From contig JADFZT010000004.1 in the NCBI GenBank assembly GCA_015232395.1, forward strand, positions 52,156 through 116,155: 64,000 nucleotides of DNA, read 5' to 3'. Position 1 is the first letter of the stretch; every line of letters begins with the position of its first letter. Positions 53,045 to 61,958 of this stretch are shown here, piece by piece. The position numbers and the translations under genes were made by a program. The stretch comes from Magnetococcales bacterium. GTDB taxonomy: Bacteria > Pseudomonadota > Magnetococcia > Magnetococcales > JADFZT01. The notes beneath the pieces are model-generated. The model was not told the origin of the DNA. It ran no database searches and saw nothing but the letters and a program-made list of their open reading frames with translations.

Positions 53045-53470
53045 TCACTGGATGTGGCCGAAATTTTGGGGATCATCCGATAAGTTGGATTCGATGGCTG
53101 CGGAATCCAGATATGGCTCGTATTCGTCGGGGAGGGGATCCAGACGCACAGGTCGATGGTGGAACTGTCTGGAGAGAGGGGGAGAAAAAATGATGGCGGG
53201 ATAGTGAAAGCCCTATCCTCCATGGGAGGCGGCTTTATCAACGGGATAGAGAGGCTCCCAGGGCTGGAATTGGGAACAGTCACCCTTATCGTTCAGAAGA
53301 TCCTGATTATAAATTTCCCGACACATCTCCCGATGACGGCAATAGGCGCCCTGAGCACAGTTGACTCCCACCCGGTGGTGCCGGCCCTTCCGACGATTGG
53401 GGAGAGGCCGTTGTTCAGCGAGAGGACCGATAAACAAGGCCGATAAGGGAAGTTTGTCTATTTTTTTCAT
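53045..53470 (-). pseudogene. Small Cys-rich protein gene interrupted by an in-frame TAG
   Basis: From ATG 53470 the frame encodes 85 residues to TAG at 53215-53213: a hydrophilic protein with four Cys in the pattern CAQGAYCRHREMC ... DCSQFQPW, which looks like a metal- or disulfide-binding motif. Past the TAG the same frame stays open for 55 more codons to TGA at 53047-53045, with coding-like composition (RLDPLPDEYEPYLD, AIESNLSDDPQNFGHIQ). Either a nonsense mutation split the gene, the stop is read through, or the 85-residue product is complete and the rest is decayed. Not recognised by family. The ribosome-binding site is weak. Confidence 0.5.
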
Positions 53471-53869
53471 CATGCCGGTTCCACCCAAGAGTTCATCATG
53501 TCAGCTGTATTCGGTCCCGGGCTATACCCCGGATCGCTTGCAAATAACAGCACAATAATGATGCAGACCCAAATAATTTGGATGGTTGGGTGTGGATGGG
53601 GTGGGAGAGTCTGATGGCAATCTGCCAGGAGATTAATATTCGGCTGCCCAGCAGGATATCAGCACTTTTCAAGCCTGACAGTCTGGTTCACATGGCGAAC
53701 GGACACGGCATCGACAATCAGACGCCTACAACGCCAGGTTTGGTGTTCATAGGGCCGGTCCCCCGTCCTCCTCTCATTGAACCGGCCTTCAGAGGTGACG
53801 ACAGGCAGGGTCTCTTTTTAACGACATATCTGTATGGCGTAGCGATAGCGCCAACCTTATTTGAGTTCC
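53471..53869. other. Non-coding or decayed DNA
   Basis: No credible gene. One minus-strand frame carries a short hydrophobic segment (WVCIIIVLLFA, near 53540-53580) and another a basic stretch, both broken by stops, consistent with remnants of old genes. A 252-codon plus-strand frame spanning this region has composition unlike the genes around it and no start signal. Confidence 0.45.
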
Positions 53870-54041
53870 TTAAACCTAAATCCGGCAGTTGGGGGTACGC
53901 ACATGCAAAGCCTCTTGATCCACCAAGCCAATCGGGAGAAAGTCTTGTGACCAAAATGGTGCCGGCGATTTTTCCCAAGTCACTCTGCGAACCAATATCC
54001 TGCACGAGCTACATACGCTCAATTGCCGGATTTAGGTTGAA
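53870..54041. mobile_element. 172-bp element with 22-bp terminal inverted repeats (MITE-like or IS remnant)
   Basis: Left end 53870-53891 (TTAAACCTAAATCCGGCAGT...) and right end 54020-54041 are inverted copies matching at 20 of 22 bases. The interior is too short for a transposase and no target duplication is obvious. This is the form of a miniature transposable element or a collapsed insertion sequence. The surrounding 53.5-54.2 kb is gene-poor, fitting a history of insertion and decay. Confidence 0.55.
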
Positions 54042-54167
54042 CCAGTTGATGATCCCGGATCCACTGGGAAGTTGGAGGATTTGCACCCAAAGGGCACAAA
54101 AACACTCTCGTGCCACCCCTGTTGATCCAACAAGCATCAAACCGCGTTCCCACAGAACGGAATCTCA

Positions 54168-54428
54168 TCAGGCTGCCAGTTCCGATTTATCCATCATCTC
54201 CATCAAGCGAACTCTCAGGCGATTGGGATCTACATCCGCCAAATCGCAAACCAGTTTAAAATTGTGGCCGCCATTGCGGATCCAACTGCGGGCTTTGGAC
54301 ATCTCCAGGGAATTCCCCTCACCGAGAGCATCCTGAATGGCCCGGATCAGTACCGTCTCCCAAAGTCGGGTTTCAGCACTTTTGGGCACGTCGTTTCCCA
54401 AAGCCAATCCATAGGAAGTTTCGTGCAT
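54168..54428 (-). CDS. Small conserved-looking protein of unknown function
   Basis: 86 residues from ATG 54428 (AGAGGAG 8 bases upstream; an ATG at 54434 is too close to it). Sequence: ETRLWETVLIRAIQDALGEG, KARSWIRNGG, HNFKLVCDLADVDPNRLRVRLMEMMD. The pattern of an all-helical protein with LWxxVLxxAIxDA and VCxLAxxDPxxVR resembles small phage- or plasmid-associated proteins of alphaproteobacteria, with a possible helix-turn-helix in the second half. Function unknown. Lies beside the inverted-repeat element. Confidence 0.7.
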   Translation of the reverse strand: MHETSYGLALGNDVPKSAETRLWETVLIRAIQDALGEGNSLEMSKARSWIRNGGHNFKLVCDLADVDPNRLRVRLMEMMDKSELAA

Positions 54429-54824
54429 GATCATTTCTCCTCTTTAAACGGTCTTTTTGTTTTTCAGTTAAACGGGTCTGGAGCTCTTATCCATATTCAA
54501 AGTTGATTCTGATCAAATTCCTTTGTCAGGGTTAACTGCAAAATGTGAACCAAACAATTTAACGTATTGATTATATTGAATATTTATTGGTTTCAATGGG
54601 GCTTTTCTGCGGCAAACCCCGATTTGGACCCACAAAAGTGTAAAAAATAGATTACACTGCTGTGGCGCCTTCCAATATATCTCTTTGTTTTTTAAGTTGA
54701 AAAAATATTTTACAGCCCGTTTTGTCAGTGTGTAAAAATTTATTTCACTTCCGGAATCCCCCCCCAATCGCCACCTTGAAGAGATCCCAAAACAGCCACC
54801 TTTACAGTGCGGATTTTTGCAACC
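54429..54824. promoter_or_regulatory. AT-rich spacer with two operator-like repeats
   Basis: 396 bases with no gene, markedly AT-rich against its surroundings. Two related palindromic motifs: GTGTAA-N8-TTACAC at 54638-54657 and GTGTAA-N8-TTCAC at 54730-54748, 92 bases apart. They resemble the TyrR-box form TGTAAA-N6-TTTACA only in part. It lies between divergent genes (minus 54428, plus 54825), the right place for shared control. Confidence 0.45.
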
Positions 54825-55349
54825 ATGGCCCAACACACGCATCAAATCTTTTTTGCCCACGGCAAATCGGGAACCCCCTGGGGGAGTAAAATCCAGCGTT
54901 TGGCAGACTTGGCCAAAGAACGGGGCTTCGAAGTGGAGAGCCTTGATTACCAGGGCATTACAAGCCCGGATGATCGGGTGCAAAAACTATTGGATCGCGC
55001 CCCGGCCCCCTCAGGGCAACTGCTCCTGGTGGGCTCCAGCATGGGGGCCTATCTTTCCATCGTGGCCTCTGAAAAATTGCGACCGGACGGTCTTTTTCTA
55101 TTGGCTCCAGCTATCTATAAACGTGGATATGCCATTCAGGATCCAGTTCCCCACTCCCCCCTCACAGTGGCTGTTCACGGCTACGGGGATGAGGTGATCC
55201 CCGTAGCAGATGCCATCCGCTTTGCCCAAAAACACAAAATCCGCCTGCATCTGGTAGATAGCGGCCACCGACTCCTGGACGCCATGCCGTTTATCGAAAA
55301 GGCTTTCGGCTGGTTTCTGGATGAGGCTATGAAAAGGGGAGAGGATTAA
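54825..55349 (+). CDS. Small alpha/beta hydrolase (RBBP9/YdeN-like size)
   Basis: 174 residues from ATG 54825; a GTG at 54807 is possible but has no better signal. Compact hydrolase: FFAHGKSGTPWG near the N-terminus, nucleophile elbow GSSMG (Ser72), Asp in HGYGDEVIPV, His in DSGHRLLD, so the triad is complete. No signal peptide. Substrate unknown; such small hydrolases are often esterases. Convergent with hspQ over a 222-base spacer in which nothing else is seen. Confidence 0.85.
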   Translation: MAQHTHQIFFAHGKSGTPWGSKIQRLADLAKERGFEVESLDYQGITSPDDRVQKLLDRAPAPSGQLLLVGSSMGAYLSIVASEKLRPDGLFLLAPAIYKRGYAIQDPVPHSPLTVAVHGYGDEVIPVADAIRFAQKHKIRLHLVDSGHRLLDAMPFIEKAFGWFLDEAMKRGED

Positions 55350-55571
55350 TCGAGAACTTTGGGGAGTGCTTGGCTTGATTTTATTCTTATAGGGTAAACA
55401 GAGGAAAAATTTTCGAGAGAGTTGAGGCGGATCTCTCGATAGAGGTGGTCCATGCTCTTTTTGGGGAGGGGTGAACCCAGGGTTCTGTTGTGTGGATAGT
55501 CGGGGAAAAAGGGCTGGAAAGAGGCCTTAAGGTAAAAAGGGGAAATCAGAAAGCCCCCCGGTCTGGAAAGA

Positions 55572-55895
55572 TTAATGGTTGGGGGTTTTGGAGAGATAGA
55601 CTCCCCCTTGATAGCGATTAAAAAAGAGACCCAATTTGGGGTGATCAATGGGATCCCGGGTGCGGTCGGAGACGAGATTGCGTTCGGCCACATAGGTCTG
55701 GTTGGTACTCTTGTCCACCAGCACCTGATACCAGGGTTGATCCTTGGGTGGGTGAGAACGGGCCACTTCGTCATACCACTGCTCAGTGCCCTGAAACGAA
55801 GCATCCACATCCACCACCACCCCACGATAATCAAACAGATGGTGGTAGACGATTTGACCGACAAAAAATTTGGCGTCCTGGTCTTGATTGTTCAA
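55572..55895 (-). CDS. hspQ: Heat shock protein HspQ (YccV-like, hemimethylated-DNA-binding fold)
   Basis: 107 residues beginning at TTG 55895 with GGTGAGAG upstream. KFFVGQIVYHHLFDYRGVVVDVDASF, then DQPWYQVLVD and TYVAERNLVSD are the hallmarks of the YccV/HspQ family. In E. coli HspQ is a Lon specificity-enhancing factor and regulates DnaA levels. Downstream of the CopD-like gene by 20 bases, so probably co-transcribed. Confidence 0.92.
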   Translation of the reverse strand: MNNQDQDAKFFVGQIVYHHLFDYRGVVVDVDASFQGTEQWYDEVARSHPPKDQPWYQVLVDKSTNQTYVAERNLVSDRTRDPIDHPKLGLFFNRYQGGVYLSKTPNH

Positions 55896-55915
55896 AATTT
55901 TTCTCTCACCATACC

Positions 55916-56368
55916 CTACAAAAAACGTCCGGAAACAGCAGTCAGCACCACCATGATTCCCAGAATCAGGTTAACCAGCATAAATTTGCGAATACGCAGG
56001 ATATACATACCCGCCTCAGGAAAAAGCTCCTGACGGATCATGCGCTTGAGGTGTTGATAGGGGCTGAAGAAAACGCTGACAAAAATCACGATCATGGTCC
56101 AGCCCAGCCCCTGCATGATGATGACATGCAGCGCCAGATCGGTAAATCCACCGAAATAGCTCACCACCATCCAGTAGCCACTGGCCGGAAGCAAAATCGC
56201 CACACACCAGACCACCACAAAAAACCGCCCGAGAATCTGGGTCCAGAGCTTCACCCGGAGAGTCAATTCCAAATCCTGGGAAGAGGGCCTGACAACCACA
56301 TGGGCAAAAAACATGCTCCCGACCCAAAAGACGGCAGCCAACAGATGAAGTGTGATGGCAGCAGCCAT
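55916..56368 (-). CDS. CopD-like four-helix membrane protein
   Basis: 150 residues from ATG 56368 (GGGGAG 9 bases upstream; the longer frame to 56467 adds a non-hydrophobic segment). Four membrane helices: MAAAITLHLLAAVFWVGSMFFAHVV, then about 40-60, 75-98 and 125-145. The His in the first helix and the pattern TLHLLAAVFWVG match CopD/cytochrome-b-like small integral membrane proteins. Copper resistance is not shown by context; function unknown. Confidence 0.72.
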   Translation of the reverse strand: MAAAITLHLLAAVFWVGSMFFAHVVVRPSSQDLELTLRVKLWTQILGRFFVVVWCVAILLPASGYWMVVSYFGGFTDLALHVIIMQGLGWTMIVIFVSVFFSPYQHLKRMIRQELFPEAGMYILRIRKFMLVNLILGIMVVLTAVSGRFL

Positions 56369-56760
56369 ACCCGACACTCCCCAAAGTAAGGATGGTATTG
56401 AATCAGGGCTTGGAAACGCCCTCGCCAGCGGGTAACAAAAGTGGCTTGGTTCCCGCGCCCTGATCAAACAGGAGCGGTAGAGTGCCCCAGGCCGATAGTG
56501 GATAATTGCTCAAACCCTCCATTTAAAACCATAACACACCCCCCCTCAAACGTCCCCCCCAAACATCCTCCCCAACCCCCTTTTTTTCCCCGTCTTCCCC
56601 TGGCACCGATGCCAGGCCACCCCTTTGCCAATAGAGTTGAACCTGGAAAGAATAGTCCCCTCGACCTCTCATATAATCTGCTAGAATTGACTATTTGGAT
56701 CCTTTTGCAAAAATTTCAGGATAACGGGGTTCGGTTTGATGGTGGGAGCGTAGCGGTTCC
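56369..56760. promoter_or_regulatory. Divergent spacer with a TATAAT box
   Basis: 392 bases between divergent genes. Poly-C-rich stretch at 56535-56605, then a plus-strand TATAAT at 56672-56677, 84 bases before the YdbH-like ATG, without a good -35 at 17 bases. No ORF with coding character. Confidence 0.35.
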
Positions 56761-59700
56761 ATGGGTTTGACCCTCAAAAAACTGGCCAAATGGCTGATGC
56801 GACTGCTGATCAGCGGCGCCATTTTGCTGGCCATAGCCCTCTCTTTGGCCCTATTCCTGCTGTTGAATGACCCTGCCCGGGAAAAAATCCTCCTCCAGGT
56901 GGCAGAGCGCTCCGGTTGGCAAATGACTGTTAAAAAAGCAGGATTTGTCAGTACCCCTCCGGGATTGTGGCTGGAAGGGGTCGGGCTTTTTCGGCCCGGG
57001 GAGCATCGTTTTTCTGCCGAGCGAATCCTGGTAGGGCTCTCTTTGGAGAGTTGGATGGAGGGGCGCATTCCCGCGCTGGAGCTTGATCACCCCCGTATCG
57101 AGCTGCACCCACCATCCGATTCCGAGCCATCCCCTCCAGTAGACAAAAGCCCCCCACCCCCTGAAAAGCCACTTCTCTCCTGGCCCATTTTACCCCTGGA
57201 TCGGTTGGAAATTCGTAACGGTGCTCTCCTTCCCGAAAGCCCGGAAGGGGTGGATTCAGTGGAAAAATGGGGGCTCGTTCAGATCGATGCCACCGGGGAA
57301 AATCTATCTGCTGCCGGGATAGATCTGGCCTTTGCCGCCGAAGGTCTCCCCGGGGGATCGATCCACGGCATGCTCCACCTGACGGAAAAAATTCGCCTGG
57401 TGGCCCGAGCGGAAAAAGCCCCGCTGGTGCCTCTGCTACGCCTCTTGGGAATAGCCGGAGAAAGAGGAGAGCTGGGGGTGGATATGGAACTGACGGTGGA
57501 TCCCGGGGGGTCGGTGGAGGTGACAGCCCAGGGGGGTGTGGCCCGATTGCAGCTGGCGGGAGGAGGGGAGGCGGACTTTGCCTTTTCAGTCCGCTCCCGG
57601 CCTGGGGAGGTGGTTTTCCAGGGGGAGGGGGAGGCTCTTCCCCCAGGCGGCCTTAAACGGGCTCCGGTGACCTTGAAAATCATCGGCCAGCAGCAGGCTG
57701 ATTCATGGCGAGTGGCCCCCCTTCAGGCCAAAGTGGGGAAACTGGCCTATTTTTCCTTCCAGGGAGAGGCTTTCCCCAACCCCCATCTGCAAGGCAACAT
57801 CACCCTCATCGACCCGGACGGCTTGCGGGCTTGGCTGGGCATGGCACCTCTGAAAGATATTGATCTGAAAAACGGCCCCCCCTGGCAGATAGCCCTGCAA
57901 GTGGACGATAGCTGGCAACAGCCCCGCTGGCAGGCAAACATCCAGACCGGTCCGGATCAGCTGAAAGCAGGAACCACCGTGATCAAAGGGCTTGAGAGTC
58001 ACATTGATGCGAGTGGGGTGGTGGGGGAAACCACCATACCTATTCAATTTCGTCTGTCATCCCAGCGCCTCACCACGCCCCCATACCAAACCCAAGGGAT
58101 CGTGACCCAGGGAAAGCTGACACTCGATATCCCCACCAACGCCTGGACCCTGGAACAAGCATCATTGCAAGGTGCCCTTCTGGACCCCTCCCAAAATGAT
58201 CCCACCTTAAAATCCCGATTGATCCGCTGGCAAGGCCACGCCCGTGGCGATACCCAAGGGATCACCTCCCAAGGAAAAGTGGCTTGGATGGGGGCAAAAC
58301 TGGATCTAAAACTGAACCTTCCCAAAAACCAAGGCCCCCACATCCAGGTGGTCATTCCCCAGGCTACCCCCCTCGCCATCCCCCAGGCCCTCCCCCCGGG
58401 CGTGACCTTGAAAGGGGAAGCGGGTGGAAAAGTCCATGGCAAGCTGGCCCTCACTCTGGGCGTTCAACAGGGGATGACCGGTCAAATAGAGGCCACCATC
58501 GCCCAAGGAAGCTGGGTGCCCCCCCCAACCCCTGATACCGATTCGAATACTGAGGGGGTCAATGGGGATGCTGACGAGCCCCAGGAGTTGTTTTTGGAAG
58601 GGGTGGCTGGCTGGCTCCAAGGCACCTTCCGTCTGGATAAAAGCGGGGGAGGGGAGGTGGATGGACAATTCAAGCTCTCTGCCGGAGAGTGGCTGGCGGG
58701 TTCCCACTATGGGGATTTGGGGCTGGAACAACCGGCGGGCAAGGGAACCTTCCAGTGGCCAGGCAAGACCGGGTGGTCTTTGACGGGAGATCTCTCCTCC
58801 CGGGTGCTACCCAAATTTTCCATCAAGATCGCCCCCAAGGGGAATGGCTATTCCGGACGGGTCGCACTGAAAGGGGCGAACCTGGAAGCCCTTTTCGTCA
58901 CCTATCTCCAGGAAGCCCTTGCCATCGATGCGCCGGATTGGGCTTCAGCCCAGATGGGGGGGGCGTTGGATATGGAACTTGATTTCAGCCATACCGGCCA
59001 AGGTAATCCCCGGCTTAAAGGCAAAATGGCTCTGCAGGAAGGAAAATTTACCGCACCCGGTGGAGGATGGGGGATAGAAGAGATCGAACTGGAGTTGCCC
59101 ATCTCTCCAAAAAGCGCTGGCAAACCATCCTCTACGGGTCGTCTCACTCTGACTGGGTTGCAGGCGGGGGCGGTCTCCCTGCCACCGGTTAAGACCCAGC
59201 TACACCTCCATGGGGACCAACTGGTTTTTCCCGGGGAGGTGGTGCTGCCCTTGTTTGGGGGTCGACTGTCGATCAAGGAGGTGGAGTGGGTTCGGATCTG
59301 GTCGGGTGAGCCACATCTCGTCATGGGATTAAAGCTCGACGACCTGGATCTGGATCTGCTGGCCCAAGCCTTCGATCTGCCTCAAAGCGGTGGTAGCCTA
59401 CAGGCTGATTTTCCCTTGCTAAAGTGGCGGGGAGGGCAGTTACGCACCCGGGGGGAGTTGCGAGCGGATCTCTTCGGCGGCCATATTCGAGTCCATGAGA
59501 TCGGCGGCGATGGATTACTCACAAGCCTACCCCTGTGGGGAATGGATGTGACGGTGGAAAAATTGGATCTGGAAGCCCTCACCAGTCGCACCGATGTGGG
59601 CAAAATCCAGGGGACACTATCCGGGGGGGTGAAACGCCTGGTGATGGCCGGAGGAGAGCCGGTCTCGTTTGATGCGGAGCTGGCCAATGTGGACGGTTCA

Positions 59701-60051
59701 GCCCCCCAGATGATCAATGTCAAGGCGATCCAAAATATCCAGGCGTTGGGCTCCGGTGGTCCCATCGCTGCTTTGGAGCGGGGGCTCTTTTCCTTTTTCG
59801 AAAACTACCGCTATCGCCGATTCGGCTTTAAATGCCGGTTAAGAAACGATACATTTCACCTGAAGGGTGTCGAGGAGATCAAAGGTCGGCACTATCTGGT
59901 ACTGGGCTCCCTCTTGCCCCCCCGGGTGGATGTCATCAGTCACAATCCGATCATCGCCTGGAAGGATATGGTGGAACGCCTGCAACGCATCGGCTTGGCC
60001 GATGGCCCCACCATTGGAGATGACCCGGGAACCTTGAAGGAAGGAGAGTAA
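56761..60051 (+). CDS. YdbH-like AsmA-superfamily intermembrane protein
   Basis: 1096 residues. One N-terminal membrane helix (about 15-38) followed by a long periplasmic beta-rich region. AsmA-type start (DPAREKILLQVAERSGWQMTV, GLWLEGVGLFRPGE, ELDHPRIELH) and a C-terminal block (ANVDGSAPQMINVKAIQNIQAL, FSFFENYRYRRFGFKCRLRND, HNPIIAWKDMVERLQRI) typical of YdbH/DUF748-like proteins. E. coli YdbH pairs with the lipoprotein YnbE to bridge inner and outer membranes and carry phospholipids; here a YnbE/YdbL-like gene follows after 4 bases. The internal Pro-rich stretch around residues 120-145 is not family-typical. Confidence 0.82.
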   Translation: MGLTLKKLAKWLMRLLISGAILLAIALSLALFLLLNDPAREKILLQVAERSGWQMTVKKAGFVSTPPGLWLEGVGLFRPGEHRFSAERILVGLSLESWMEGRIPALELDHPRIELHPPSDSEPSPPVDKSPPPPEKPLLSWPILPLDRLEIRNGALLPESPEGVDSVEKWGLVQIDATGENLSAAGIDLAFAAEGLPGGSIHGMLHLTEKIRLVARAEKAPLVPLLRLLGIAGERGELGVDMELTVDPGGSVEVTAQGGVARLQLAGGGEADFAFSVRSRPGEVVFQGEGEALPPGGLKRAPVTLKIIGQQQADSWRVAPLQAKVGKLAYFSFQGEAFPNPHLQGNITLIDPDGLRAWLGMAPLKDIDLKNGPPWQIALQVDDSWQQPRWQANIQTGPDQLKAGTTVIKGLESHIDASGVVGETTIPIQFRLSSQRLTTPPYQTQGIVTQGKLTLDIPTNAWTLEQASLQGALLDPSQNDPTLKSRLIRWQGHARGDTQGITSQGKVAWMGAKLDLKLNLPKNQGPHIQVVIPQATPLAIPQALPPGVTLKGEAGGKVHGKLALTLGVQQGMTGQIEATIAQGSWVPPPTPDTDSNTEGVNGDADEPQELFLEGVAGWLQGTFRLDKSGGGEVDGQFKLSAGEWLAGSHYGDLGLEQPAGKGTFQWPGKTGWSLTGDLSSRVLPKFSIKIAPKGNGYSGRVALKGANLEALFVTYLQEALAIDAPDWASAQMGGALDMELDFSHTGQGNPRLKGKMALQEGKFTAPGGGWGIEEIELELPISPKSAGKPSSTGRLTLTGLQAGAVSLPPVKTQLHLHGDQLVFPGEVVLPLFGGRLSIKEVEWVRIWSGEPHLVMGLKLDDLDLDLLAQAFDLPQSGGSLQADFPLLKWRGGQLRTRGELRADLFGGHIRVHEIGGDGLLTSLPLWGMDVTVEKLDLEALTSRTDVGKIQGTLSGGVKRLVMAGGEPVSFDAELANVDGSAPQMINVKAIQNIQALGSGGPIAALERGLFSFFENYRYRRFGFKCRLRNDTFHLKGVEEIKGRHYLVLGSLLPPRVDVISHNPIIAWKDMVERLQRIGLADGPTIGDDPGTLKEGE

Positions 60052-60055
60052 CAAA

Positions 60056-60679
60056 ATGATCAAAAAAAGCCCTATAAACTGGCTTTTCTGGCTGTTTCCC
60101 CTGTTTTTGACCGCCTGCGTCACGGTAAACGTCTATTTTCCCGCTCCAGCCATGGACGAAGCGGCGGAGCAGATGGTTCGGGAAATTTGGGATGGCCTGG
60201 AAACCCCCCAAGAGAGTCAAAGCTTGGAGTCTGAAAGCACGCCAGGCCCCCAAAGCCATCTGAACGCCACGGGTCTGATCACCGCCTTTCTGGATTGGAC
60301 CACCCCCTCAGCCCATGCAGGGGGCGCGGATATCAATGTTTCCACCGCCGCCATCCGCCAGTTGAAGGATCGACTGAGATCCCGGGCTTCCAAGGAACTA
60401 CGCCCCTTTTTCCACAGTGGCGCTGTAGGAATCGACAAGCGTGGGGATCTGACGGTGCGTTCCGAAAGCGGCCTCTCCCTCAAGGATCGCAGTCGTTTGC
60501 GTCGCCTGATCAAAGCCGACAATCAAGATCGGGAATCGCTCTATCGGGAGATCGCCCAAGCCAATGGCCACCCGGAGTGGAACAGCGACATTCGGGACCG
60601 TTTTGCCAGACAGTGGCGGGAACAAGCTCACTCAGGATGGTGGGTACAGCTGTCGGATGGACAATGGCAGCAGAAATAG
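60056..60679 (+). CDS. YnbE/YdbL-like fusion lipoprotein (DUF1318)
   Basis: 207 residues with AAGGAGAG before the ATG. Signal peptide with lipobox LFLTAC (Cys at about 18), then VTVNVYFPAPAMDEAAEQMVREI, a YnbE-like short strand, an about 60-residue linker, and a DUF1318/YdbL-type domain (INVSTAAIRQLKDRLRSRASKELRPFFHSGAVG ... YREIAQANG). In E. coli ynbE and ydbL are separate genes; here both parts are in one polypeptide. Overlaps the CpsB-like gene by 16 bases. Confidence 0.8.
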   Translation: MIKKSPINWLFWLFPLFLTACVTVNVYFPAPAMDEAAEQMVREIWDGLETPQESQSLESESTPGPQSHLNATGLITAFLDWTTPSAHAGGADINVSTAAIRQLKDRLRSRASKELRPFFHSGAVGIDKRGDLTVRSESGLSLKDRSRLRRLIKADNQDRESLYREIAQANGHPEWNSDIRDRFARQWREQAHSGWWVQLSDGQWQQK

Positions 60680-61425
60680 CCGGACCCCTGAAGGGGCTGA
60701 TTGATCTGCACTGTCACATTGTGCCGGGCATCGATGATGGTGCCGGGGATCTGCGGGAAGCCCTGGGCATGGCTCGGATGGCGGCTGGCATGGGTACCGG
60801 CACCCTGGTGACCACCCCCCACATCAACCCTGGAGCCTTTAACAACACCCCGGAATCCATCGCCCAGGCAGCGGAAGCCTTCCGAATCAAGCTGGAAGAG
60901 GCCGGAATCAAGCTCGATTTTGGCCATGCCGCCGAAGTGCGCCTGGGCCCCTGGGTGAACACCATGATCAGCCAGGGCAACCTCCCCTGTTACAACCAAA
61001 CCGGGGAGCGGCGCTATTTTTTGTTGGAATTTTCCAATCAGGGAATCGACCCGGCTGATGCCTTTTTGGTGGATAACATCCTGCGCCAAGGCTATCACCC
61101 CATCATCGCCCATCCGGAACGCAACCGCTCGGTACGCCGGGATCTCAACGCCCTGGCCCCCTTCATGAAAATGGGCTGCCTGTCCCAGGTCACTGCCGGA
61201 TCGCTTTCCGGCGGTTTTGGTTCCAGCGTTGCCCGCACGGCGGATGCCCTCCTGGAAAGAGGCTGGGTGCATCTTCTCGCCAGCGACGGCCACGGCTTCA
61301 ATCAGCGCCAGCCGGTGCTTTCCGATGGGGTCCGGGCAGCCGCCCAGGTGGTGGGTTTTGAGCGAGCCAAAAAGATGGCTCTCGATACTCCCCGGGCCAT
61401 CCTGAACGGAGAGCCGGTCAGCTGA
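60664..61425 (+). CDS. CpsB/YwqE-type tyrosine-protein phosphatase (PHP fold)
   Basis: 253 residues from ATG 60664; the long upstream frame to 60295 is antisense-like read-through of the lipoprotein gene in another frame and has no start signal. Metal-binding PHP blocks: GLIDLHCHIVPGIDDGAGD, TTPHINPGAF, LLEFSNQGI, IAHPERN and LLASDGHGF. Such manganese-dependent phosphatases dephosphorylate bacterial tyrosine kinases that control capsule synthesis; no such kinase or polysaccharide genes lie in the window. The start overlaps the lipoprotein stop by 16 bases. Confidence 0.9.
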   Translation: MAAEIAGPLKGLIDLHCHIVPGIDDGAGDLREALGMARMAAGMGTGTLVTTPHINPGAFNNTPESIAQAAEAFRIKLEEAGIKLDFGHAAEVRLGPWVNTMISQGNLPCYNQTGERRYFLLEFSNQGIDPADAFLVDNILRQGYHPIIAHPERNRSVRRDLNALAPFMKMGCLSQVTAGSLSGGFGSSVARTADALLERGWVHLLASDGHGFNQRQPVLSDGVRAAAQVVGFERAKKMALDTPRAILNGEPVS

Positions 61426-61467
61426 AGCGGAAAATCGTTCGGCGGCTGTGTGGAAGGGAGACCACCC

Positions 61468-61881
61468 ATGCGAAAAATCTTGACCATTCGCACCCACCAG
61501 CGGGAAATGTTGCTGGATATCACCCAGGAGGTGACACGTATCGTCCAGGATTCCGGCATTGGGAATGGTTTGGTAGCGCTCTATGCCCAGGGGGCTACCG
61601 GGGCGATCATGATCCAGGAAAATTGGGATGAGAGTGTCCAGACCGATGTGGTCCACTTTTTGGCCAAGCTGATTCCCCAAGGGGTGTGGCTCCACGACAA
61701 GCAGGATGGTAACGGCGATGCCCATCTGAAAGCAGGGCTCATCGGCCCTTCGGAAACCATTCCCCTGATTCAGGGTGAGTTGGGCCCCTCCCGCTGGCAA
61801 AACATTTTTTTCTGCGAGTTTGACGGCCCCCGGCAAGAGCGTCAGGTGGTCTGCACCATTCTGGCTGACAGCTCTCCCTGA
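61468..61881 (+). CDS. YjbQ-family (UPF0047) protein
   Basis: 137 residues from ATG 61468, 8 bases after GGAAGGGA; a GTG at 61450 lacks such a signal. Blocks: GNGLVALYAQGATGAIMIQENWDESVQTD, GDAHLKAGLIGPSETIPL, LGPSRWQNIFFCEFDGPR. E. coli YjbQ has been reported to have some thiamine phosphate synthase activity; a general role is unsettled. Follows the CpsB-like gene by 42 bases. Confidence 0.93.
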   Translation: MRKILTIRTHQREMLLDITQEVTRIVQDSGIGNGLVALYAQGATGAIMIQENWDESVQTDVVHFLAKLIPQGVWLHDKQDGNGDAHLKAGLIGPSETIPLIQGELGPSRWQNIFFCEFDGPRQERQVVCTILADSSP

Positions 61882-61958
61882 ATCCGCTGTGACTCCCTTG
61901 TCCCACCCTCGGGAGCGATGAAACCGGAACATCCAGACCCCCGATCAGGAGTTTTCCC

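Noticed and set aside
53640..53870. Possible group II intron or transposase remnant on the minus strand (GGCCGG...ATGAGAGG pattern)
   Set aside because: Similarity to intron or transposase ends was only faint and could not be supported by a continuous frame or known structure.
53578..54336. 252-codon plus-strand frame
   Set aside because: It spans the inverted-repeat element and the antisense of the small minus-strand gene; composition is unlike real genes here and no start signal is present.
60295..60663. N-terminal extension of the CpsB-like frame
   Set aside because: It lies wholly in another frame of the DUF1318 lipoprotein gene; the PHP domain begins right after ATG 60664.
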